The translations under genes were made by a program, and so were the position numbers. Shown here piece after piece: positions 55,990 through 64,000 of a stretch of DNA of 64,000 nucleotides. Numbering within the stretch: position 1 is the first letter of the stretch; every line of letters starts with the position of its first letter. This DNA comes from Megaustenia siamemsis. Taxonomy: Eukaryota; Mollusca; Gastropoda; Stylommatophora; Ariophantidae. Where the stretch lies: positions 54,411,787 through 54,475,786 of the forward strand of contig JAVIAB010000073.1 in the NCBI GenBank assembly GCA_032433765.1. Reading direction: 5' to 3'. A model generated the notes under the pieces. The model saw only the letters and a program-made list of their open reading frames with translations. It had not been told where the DNA came from and did no database searches.

Positions 55990-57019
55990 TTCCCAGTCAT
56001 TTTCACAGATGGAGAAATCATTCAGTGATGATTTACAGATATCTCTATATCGTAGTTTAGGTCTGCAGAGTTGTCTTTTTCTGTGTATTAGTTCACCATT
56101 TAGTGTTTGCTTGGGGATGCTGGACGTGCCAAAGCCATGTTAGTCTTCGACATCTGAGCATCGACATGATTGTTGGGGTCTTAGCACATTGCAAGACAGT
56201 TAAGTTAGTTATTTTGTCCTGCCATTTGATATGCATTATTCTGAGGAGACATCGCATGTGGAAGACGTTCAGTCTTTTTTTCGTGATTTGAGTATGTTGT
56301 CCAGGTTTCAGTTCCATATAATAGTGTGCTAAGCACATAAGTTTGATAATTTGCCAGAAGTTGTAAATGTCTTACCAATTCGGCTATTTATTTCATCCTC
56401 AAGAGAAGTGGTTTGTGTAATTGTGGATTCAAGATACGTGAATTTCTGAACTGATTCTAGTGGACACTCTTTTAAAGTGATTATTAGAGGTTTGATGCCG
56501 CCTTGACTCAGTATTATTGTTTTCTGGACACTTATTGACAGTGAAAAAAGGTCGCATGCTTTGTCCAGGTTGTTGATCAGTGATTGTAGGGTGGCTTCAC
56601 TATGAGCCACTAGGGCTGCATCGTCAACAAATAAAAGTTATTTAAGTAGGGCAACATATTTTTGTTTTGCTCTTAGTCGTGCTAAGTTGAACAGTGAGCC
56701 GTCTGATCTTATGCGAATGTAAATGTCTCCTGAGCTATTTTCGAAGGCGTAATTTAGAAAAGCAGCACAAAATATACCAAAATGGGTGGGAGCGAATATA
56801 CATACCTGTTTCACATCGTTGTAACTTTAAAACTCTTTGATGAACTCCTATCAATGTGGATTTTAGCATTCATGTTTTCATGAAGGGACATACTCAGCTT
56901 AAATAAATTAGGTGGGCAGCCTATGCTTTCTAACACCCTGTAGAGCCTATCTCTATTTACTGAGTCGAATGCCTTCGTGAGATCCACAAAGGCAACATAG
57001 AGTGGCATATTTTGTTGCC
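55990..57019 (-). pseudogene. RTE-like LINE family 5, RT fragment
   Basis: The reverse complement begins MPLYVAFVDLTKAFDSVNRD (motif A) with RLYRVLESIGCPPNL. After breaks it continues with D-D-A-A-L-V-A-H-S-E-A-T-L-like motif C surroundings (a 93-codon frame down to 56329), then a C-terminus with HIKWQDKITN and RRLTWLWHV. Inactive. Its 5' end at 57019 is the centre of a palindrome. Confidence 0.8.
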
Positions 57020-57062
57020 GGGAACAGAATATGCCGCTCTATATTGCCTTTGTGGATCTCAC
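56977..57062. repeat. 86-base near-perfect palindrome
   Basis: Two arms of about 43 bases meet without a spacer near 57019/57020 with about four mismatches. Each arm encodes the same RT segment (L-Y-x-A-F-V-D-L-T) on opposite strands. It results from head-to-head joining of two copies of the LINE end. Confidence 0.85.
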
Positions 57063-57219
57063 AAACTCATCAACAATGCCAAAGAAGCAAAGGGAGGTAG
57101 GCGACATATGCTGCAATATTATAACCAGCCAATACAGGTATTTGTAGTTGTACAATCTTTATTAAAACAAAGTGCCATTGAATGGAACACTTCTAGCGAA
57201 CAAGAAACAAATTACTTAC

Positions 57220-57304
57220 CCATACACAGAGCTCTGAGGGGACAAGAAATAGCTTGTTCAGGACAATCTGTCACAACGCGGCAGGTCGTGTTGCTGGGAC
57301 AACC
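57220..57304 (-). CDS. Cys-rich inhibitor gene, five-Cys exon 1
   Basis: An 85-base exon on the minus strand: acceptor TTGTATGAATTGCAG, donor TATGG/GTAAGT, phase 0 in and phase 1 out. It encodes GCPSNTTCRVVTDC and PEQAISCPLRALCM. The five Cys (C-x5-C-x5-C-x6-C-x5-C) parallel the exon at 48564-48648. It is the most upstream exon found; a signal-peptide exon must lie further right and was not identified. Confidence 0.65.
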
Positions 57305-58129
57305 CTGCAATTCATACAACAGATATCATATTAAGATAGTTTGTTTTAATAGTAATAACTATTGTTTAATAGAAAAAACAATTGCTTGGAGATATAACTG
57401 TACCCAAACAGATACTCCAGTTTCCGATATTTCGCCGGTGCTACAGAGTGTGTACATCCAAGTTAAAACCATCTTCAGTGCCTTCGCTAGCGTGTATTGG
57501 CGGTGCTGTACGCTTGGAGTGTTTCTGTGGAGGGGATTTGAGCACTATGGAGTTGTCCAATGTGTAAAGATGATGATCTATCGAGCAAACTTAACGAATA
57601 CATTTTATGTTCATGTGCACGCAGTGTCATAGATTGTGGGAATAGTCTAACAGTTAGAGCCATGGCCTCAGGACCCAGACAGTAATTTTCTAAAACAACG
57701 GTTATTCTCTGTTGGAAACTCTCAACCCCAGAAGTTAATGATTGTTACCTGGTCACAGTGGTACAGAGAGCGACACTAGAGTGTTGTTAACGCACTGGCT
57801 TGACGAAACAGATGATCAGGGTTCAAATCGAAACCAGACATTAGCTAAAGATAAAAAAAAAATACAGAGGAGACTGATCAGTGTTGATAAAGTTATTGCT
57901 CTTGGTCCATTCGTGTCAATCAGAGCCATGTTTTTATTCTCTTGTAATGTGCTTTTGAAATAGGTTGACGATACCAATACGAGCCCCGAAGAGTCTGCCG
58001 CAAAAAAAACAGGACTGTGCTGACTGTTGATCTCTCAGGTGTACTGGTGATGTGCTGAAATTTGACAACCCTGAGATATTTTAGAAAATATATTTTAGAA
58101 TATAAACTTATATAATCAACTGAAGCCAT
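57305..58129. other. Intron-like; weak LINE and tRNA-like traces
   Basis: 57410-57620 (plus) may be a decayed LINE C-terminal Cys/His region (CFCGGDLSTME). 57770-57845 has an A-box-like TGTTAACGCACTGG and a B-box-like GGGTTCAAATCG and could be a worn SINE head. Neither is firm. Confidence 0.35.
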
Positions 58130-58368
58130 ACTGCTGATATAACTAGCCTGTGTTCCGTCGAGTTTAAAATAGCCAATCCTATGATTGTATGCACGGTTCA
58201 AGCGCTTTAAGTGTTTAGATTTTCTAGGGTCATTTAGAACATCCTGACCTGAACAGTCAGAGACGTCCCGCAACATATAAAGTGGTAGAGTATTTAAGTG
58301 ACATACTTTACCGTACCAGGCCGCACCGTTTGAGGCAGAGAATGTAATGTCTCGTTTTTTGTCAGAAT
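58130..58368 (-). CDS. Unrecognised open segment, possible exon
   Basis: The minus strand opens after an AG (CAAAGGTAG) at 58369 and stays open for about 80 codons with protein-like composition: HSDKKRDITFSASNGAAWYG, KVCHLNTLPLYMLRDVSDC, HLKRLNRAYNHRIGYFKLDG. A possible donor is ATCAGCA/GTATGG near 58130. Two Cys; no family recognised. Its place upstream of the inhibitor exons on the same strand makes it a candidate earlier exon, but phase matching cannot be shown. Confidence 0.3.
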
Positions 58369-58370
58369 GT

Positions 58371-59219
58371 CTTCTCTACCTTTGTTAGTGAGGTAACCAT
58401 TATTAGTTTAATTCACGATGAACCGAGTAGCATTGAGCTGGGGTTGATGCACGATCACCTCTAAGTCGTAAGCCAACCATTACGTCACTGACAGTAAAGT
58501 AGACCAAGGTTTAGCAATTAGCGACAGTCTCACTAATAAACCACCTGACAATCATTACACCATGGTCTGTTATAGAACTACATTAACCAGCACATTATTC
58601 CCATATTTATTGTGATATTGCTCGATCTTTAATGTATTCTGTCCATTGTTCCCTTACGCTTTCTTGTCCAATCAACAGTTCTTCTTAAACATCCAGTTTT
58701 AGCTTACGTTTTTCATTCTGTTAATTATTCAGTTTGTTTGTATATAGTTTGGGCATCTCTTTTTTTTTTATTGCATTTCAATCTCTTTGCATCTCTGTGT
58801 TACCCCTGTTTCTTTTGCGTTATTGCATTTTATTACAATTTCTTTATTTAATCTCTTATACTCATTTTTTTAGCCTTACTTATTCTTCTTATACCCCTTA
58901 GCTGCAAAATGTCATGTATTCATTTCTTTCTTGAAATTCTCCTACCTGGTGGGATTAATTCTTTTTATGTTTGATGCATTGATTCTTTTAGTTTGTGATG
59001 CGCATCATTTTAAAAATGTTAATTTATATCCTCTCACAACCATTTGAATTAATAAGTGTCTTATTTTTAACTCCCGTATCCAATGGGTATGCAATTTGTT
59101 ATCTAACTTCTTACCTTTTCAACACACAGCGGGTCCTCTGACCATTGTCTAGCAATAGTTATCCCAAAACAAACGGTTAGCTGAGGATAGAGAACAAAAT
59201 AAAGTGCATTTCTTAGAAC
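58371..59219. other. No gene recognised
   Basis: AT-rich, T-rich runs (58762-58771). No element identified. Confidence 0.5.
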
Positions 59220-59520
59220 TTTAGGAAAGTACCAGACAAACACCAGTGGATAAAAAGATAGACAAAGACGATGACGCTGGTTATAAAACACACACGGAAG
59301 CCAAATGAGAGTATTTCACGATCAGCGATTTTTGGGAGAAGGAGACAAACTGGGAAGACTTGCAGAAAACAGGTGGAATGTTGGATGAAAAAGATGGGGA
59401 AGACATGTATGGATTTTAAGAGGATGGTAGGAAATAGGACGCCTTGGAAAGTGTTTGTTGACGCCCTTTGCTCCACAGGAGGCTCAAAAGTAGAAAAGAA
59501 GAAGCATGTGTATCGTTATC
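59220..59520 (+). pseudogene. RTE-like LINE family 4, decayed end
   Basis: The plus strand has the counterparts of QIPVDKEIQRRRWRW, KTHTEAK, GKTCRKQVE and LCSTGGSKVEKKKH across shifting frames, matching the 45.9-46.2 kb end. Confidence 0.75.
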
Positions 59521-59609
59521 TGCTACTGTATTTGTTAAATAATATCACGTGGTTAAACTGTTTATTCGAGAAATGAGGTTACGGTTATTTTTAAAAACAA
59601 ACATGTTTG

Positions 59610-62600
59610 ACATCTCTCTCTCTCTATCCGCGATCAAGACTCAATAAGAGTAGGATTCCAGACTCTCTCATGAAGTCAGCTGTCTGTTTGAGTGATTCGA
59701 TTGCCCCATATAGTTTTTCTTCCAGGGAGGTGGGCGTGGACCACATTGCTCTTCTCAGGTCTGTGTACTGGGGGCAATCCTGTAGAACATGTTTTGTAGT
59801 CATATTGTCCAGTGTACAGTGGCATAGACATTACCCCAAAAATCATGTGCTGAAGGTCTGTAAAATATAGGGTCACTAACACCATATTTCCCTATACGCC
59901 ACTTGGCGTGACGGGAGTACTTTACTTTTTTTTTTTTACAGTGGCAAAGGCTGGTTGTACCTATTTTGAATTTGGTGAACACGTGATTTCTCATTCTATT
60001 GTGGCCAGTGCGTAGGCGATGTATGATGACTTGATCCCTCCTTGATAGTTGGTGGTATCCGTCACTCTCGTTATGCTTTGGGTGTTCTCGTTTCCATTTT
60101 TCATGGAACTTACCTTTGAGGATGGATTTGGCTTCATCATAACTGAGCGGATGGTTCTCTTGTGGTAATCTCCCTCCCTCTTTAGCTAATTTGTCTGCGC
60201 GTTCGTTCCCGTGTATATTACAGAGTGATGGTATCCACTGAATGACTACTCTCTGGAAGTTATTGCATAGTTAGTCTAGGGTTGTTCTCAAGTCATCTAG
60301 TCCATTGTTCTTGTGGCTTTTTAGAGCTGATAGTACTGACAGTACATCAGTCAGAATCACCAATTTATTGTGCATGTTATTTTTGTGTTGAGTAGCCAGT
60401 GTTCTGATTTTTCCAAGTCATTCTGCGATTCATGGTGACGCCAAGATATGTTGGGTTTTGGTTAATAGGTAGTGTATGGTCTTTTATCTTCAAGTTTGCA
60501 GAGAGTGTGTTTCTTGATTGGCTGGAAATTGTATATGTAGTTTTTTTTCGTTGATTGGTAAGAACCAGGTGTCGTCCATTTTTCAAGTTCACCTAGGGCA
60601 TCTTGCATCCTGGGTCCAGCCACCGACATACTTTCCTCGCGAGCCCATAACGCCAGATGATCTGCATATATTGCTGAGTGTATTCTGGGTGGAATTTTCC
60701 ATTACGATGTCATTTATGAAAATTAAAAAGAGTGTTGGGGACAAGACTCCGCCTTGTGGGACACCTTGTTCGATAGAGACCTTCTTACTTAGTTGACCTT
60801 GAACTTGTACTCTGGCCGTTCTATCCTGAAGGTATTGAGAGACCCAATTGAATAAACGACCCTGGATGCCAAGTCTAAAAAGCTTGTTGTTTAAACCCTC
60901 TCGCCATACTCTATCAAAAGCCTTCTCCATGTCGACCCACACTACCAGTATGTGTTTCTTTTCTTGTAGAACATCCTCTATTTCCTGTGCAATGTAGGTG
61001 ACCAGGTCTTCAGTTGATCTGTGCTGACGGAAGCCACTTTGTTGTGGTATGATTTATTGTTTTGTCTCCAAATGCCACATAAGTCTTCTGTCAACCAGTC
61101 TTTCCATGAGTTTACTCAGGCAGTTCAGTAGGCTAATTGGTCTATAGCTACTTGGTTTTAATGGGTCTTTTTCACGCTTGAGGATTGGCACCAGAATAGC
61201 TTCTTTCCAGATCGCCGGCACATGACCTCTCTTCCAGCTAGCATTTATTATCCTTAAAAGCTGGCTCTTGGCTTTCTATCCCATATTTAGGAGCATTTCG
61301 TTGAAGATTCCATCTTTACCAGGGGAACTTTTGAGTTTCAATTCTTTGAGGGCAACATCTAATTCAGTTGGGGTAAAGATGGTCGTCTGATGCTCTTCTG
61401 GTGCTAAATGCATGTGTTTTGCATCTTTGTTTTCCCGCCTTGCAGCTTTCTGTTTGTCTATTGGAATGTTTATTCTACTAATGTTTTTGTAAGTCTCTAT
61501 CAGTAGATTTGCTGCCCTTTTGCATGTGAGGATGTTCTGATTGTGTGCTAATGATATTGGAGGTCGGCAGTTGTTTTCGTCGCTCAGAGCTTTCGCAAGT
61601 TTCCATAGTTTATGAACATTTTTGTCTAGATTAAGGCTCTTTGTTTTGTCTGTCCAGCTCTGTCTTGCTGATATCATGACCTCACGTCTGTATTTGGCCG
61701 AGACTGCTTTGTAGGCAATGTTGTTTACTGTGCTGTGTGATGTTTCAGCTAGTTCTCTGGCAGAGTCCAGTTCCTTTCTAGTCTTTGTATTTCCTTGCTC
61801 CAGTATGGCTTGTAGTTTCTGCTTGCTCCTCTAGGAATGGATTCTTTAGCAGCTCTCAGGATTCCATTTGTTAACCGCTCTATCATATTATTGACCTTCT
61901 TTTCGTGGGTGTTGATCGGCGCAGTATATGCATCAGTGAGACTTGCAAACTTTGCCCAATCTGCTCTCTTGTAGTTCCAGCGGGGAAGAGGTATTTGCAA
62001 CTCCTGTTTGTGAGCAAGATCCACTGAAAGTTTGACTGGTCTATGGTCACTATCTCCAAGTTGGTTCAGCACTTTTCTGGTTATTTTGAAAGATATGTCT
62101 CCAGTTGCAAATGGTAGGTCGGGAGTTGAAGTTGTTTTCCATCTTCTTGAGTACAAGGTTGGGGGGTCCTCCTTAGAGTTTATGAGGAATAGGTTGTTGT
62201 CTGTTTCCCATTTTTCCACTTCTTCACCTCGAACATTGGACTCCTTATATCCCCATCTTTCAGAGTGGCTGTTAAAGTCCCCTACTACCAGATACTTTGA
62301 TGGTGTTATTTCCATTGACTCCAGCTTCAGTAACTTGTCATTTGGACAGTATATATTAAATGTCCTTATACTAGCGGAGTTAATGTATAGGTCTGTACCA
62401 ATGATCTCTGCCTCTCCGTTTGTGACTACATCTATCAGTTTTGCTGGGATGGAATTTTTAATAAGTATAAGAATTCCACCCTTGTGACCTTCTCTGTCTT
62501 GTCTAAATGTTTGGTAGCCCCTGATCATAAATCTGTGATGAGGATTAAGATGAGTTTCCTGGATGCAGGCAACATCTATCTCCTCCTCTGCTAGTCTGAT

Positions 62601-62660
62601 TGTTAGAGCTTGTTTTTTGTGGTATATTCCCTCCGCTTTTCAGTGTATTATATTCAGCTG
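59610..62660 (-). pseudogene. Near-complete LINE (endonuclease, RT, RNase H), family 1
   Basis: From 62.65 kb downward on the minus strand: an APE-type endonuclease with IDVACIQETHLN, LVVGDFNSHSERWG, STPDLPFATG and GDSDHRPVKL. Then the RT with ELKLKSSPGKDGI, VDMEKAFDRVWREGLN (motif A), IEQGVPQGGVLSPTLFLIF (motif B) and motif C as YADH in a shifted frame. Then RNase H (ILTDVLSVL, NIHGNERADKLAKEGG) and a C-terminal region ending near 59640. Shifts near 61.75 and 60.66 kb, a stop at 61.28 kb, the YADH change and a SINE insertion silence it. Likely I-superfamily. Confidence 0.88.
59825..59937 (+). mobile_element. SINE family A, 5'-truncated, nested in LINE
   Basis: Inserted between two copies of ACAGTGGCA (59816-59824 and 59938-59946). 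The plus strand holds only the 3' half of the SINE (ATTACCCCAAAAATCATG to GGCGTGACGGGAGTAC), ending in CTTTACTTTTTTTTTTTT. The homologous LINE piece at 14.34 kb lacks it. Confidence 0.9.
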
Positions 62661-64000
62661 TTTCTTGAAGCCTTTCCGGTCAGCGGTAGTTTCTATCATA
62701 ATTAGAGTCTGTTAGATCCAGTCTGATTGATTACTTGTTAAAAACGTTGCACTGTGTTCATGCGCCAGTGACCCAGTGCATCCGATTTCAGCCTGCATTT
62801 TATTCAGGTTTGCTTTCCTTAGCCTTTGATTGTCCCCAATCTTCCTGCAAGGCAGCATTTTGTCTTTTCTGTAGGGGGATTCTGCCCTTAGATGGTCGGC
62901 CCTCCCAGGTTTACGAGCACCATCTGGACAAGCTTGATGTAATAATTAGTTGGTGATTAGACCATCACCATTACACATCAAACAACAGACTATAAGACCC
63001 TCCTAACTATCACGAACTTCCAGGAGTCTCACTGATGCTGACAAGTCATGTAAAAAACCCTACTCCGTCTTTCATTGATTAGAGTACGACCGTCCTAGGG
63101 CTATGCAACTGACTTGATGACGTAGCTCACACAACAATGGCTGCACTCGCAATATCCCAGTTACTATAGTAAAAGCAGCCAACAGCACACGAAAAGCTGA
63201 TGCACAATTTCCAAAGTGAAAACTACTACTGGCTAGACAGAGCAGAGCTTAGCAAGGAGTTGTACCATGCAAGAACTTGGCGTCATACAATTACATCGAC
63301 TGTTTTGGAACATTACACGATGTGTTGACGTAATTCGCATATATCGCTAGGCAGGGGAAGGTCGTATTCACAAACTTTTGACTTGACAATGAAGAACAAT
63401 GATGTGAGTAGAACCTGTTATCATCGGCGAACTTTGCTAACTGGATCAGTTGATTAGCTCAGACGCAGAAAATTACACCATAGAGCCGAAGCTAATCAGA
63501 TCTCTAATGCGACTTCTGCAGCGGTCCAGCGAACGTGACCTCATTTCACCATGTTAGGAAACGGAAGTCATGTCTGACATGACTTGTGCGATGAATTATA
63601 GTTCTTGAAAGTATTTGAGGCTCCGATTCGATCGTTCCTTGACGAATTTCATCCATTATTTCCTTATTATGTTTCAGTATCGTATTTTAATGTTTTACCT
63701 GTCCAGTCTATGATATCACCAATCCATTTCCTATTTGGGGACAGGGTTGGTTGCCTGGAGGTATGACGTCTGACTCTAGACAAGAAGAATCCTGAGCACA
63801 GACAGTGGGGATTTTTCACTTTGTATCCGTGGATTCTTGTTGTCATTACCTCCACTTTATCTGTATAGCGAGATGAGATTTCTAGCCCTCTCAGATAAAG
63901 TCGGACAAATTAGCTGAAGATGGAGGGAGATTACCACAAGAGAACGATCCGCTCAGTTATGATGAAGCCAAATCCATCCCCAAAGGTCAGTTCCATGAAA
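62607..64000. repeat. Right copy of 1.39-kb direct repeat (cut by window)
   Basis: Same content as 2761-4154, including the antisense RTE scrap (63667-63855) and the beginning of the sense LINE RNase H end (from about 63905). Here it is continuous with the LINE at 59.6-62.66 kb on the left, whereas the left copy loses similarity at 2761. Confidence 0.9.

Noticed and set aside
57012..57632. 206-codon plus ORF
   Set aside because: It runs antisense across a well-supported exon and begins in the LINE palindrome; no domain.

Overview
This is a repeat-dominated piece of an animal nuclear genome. The coding signal is split into short exons with GT/AG borders. Minisatellites, tRNA-derived SINEs, non-LTR retrotransposons and an LTR element fill most of the rest. 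One host gene combines a Lustrin-type cysteine module, a whey acidic protein (WAP) four-disulfide core and antistasin-type modules. That mix points to a lophotrochozoan, most likely a gastropod mollusc; this is inference, since no rRNA or mitochondrial marker is present. Nothing looks prokaryotic.

Host genes, both on the minus strand. (1) Between 57.3 and 39.4 kb I find seven short exons with compatible phases: a five-Cys module, a six-Cys Lustrin-like module, a canonical eight-Cys WAP core, a second five-Cys module, and three successive 90-bp antistasin-type exons. They look like part of one secreted, disulfide-rich protease-inhibitor or matrix protein. Its first exon (signal peptide) and last exon were not found. 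(2) At 31.5-30.6 kb lies the 5' end of a second secreted-protein gene: a signal-peptide exon plus two phase-compatible exons of beta-strand-rich sequence, possibly IgGFc-binding-protein-like. An orphan open stretch at 58.1-58.4 kb may be a further exon.

Mobile DNA. 22.0-28.5 kb is a young gag-only LTR retrotransposon (minus strand, 769-residue Gag with a long coiled coil, no pol). Its LTRs are nearly identical, and it is inserted into a 67-bp minisatellite with a 4-bp target duplication. 59.6-62.7 kb is an almost complete but broken endonuclease/RT/RNase H LINE on the minus strand, and pieces of relatives occur at 4.1, 14.2-16.0, 19.0, 35.2, 38.5-39.1, 53.0 and 54.4 kb. At least three RTE-like families (RT without RNase H) contribute some twenty fragments, several nested with visible target-site duplications. 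One hAT transposase remnant lies at 12.8-13.3 kb. Two tRNA-derived SINE families are present, one of them including a dimer with two tRNA-like heads.

Tandem DNA. The window opens in a 1.4-kb satellite-like array. A 3-kb 16-bp minisatellite (7.6-10.6 kb) keeps all three minus-strand frames open and so generates spurious long ORFs. Other arrays have units of 43, 42, 9/18, 13, 67, 46/55 (with a perfect 16-bp palindrome in each unit), 30 and about 29 bp, and there is a long GATA tract. A 1.39-kb direct repeat starts at 2761 and recurs at 62607, running off the window end.
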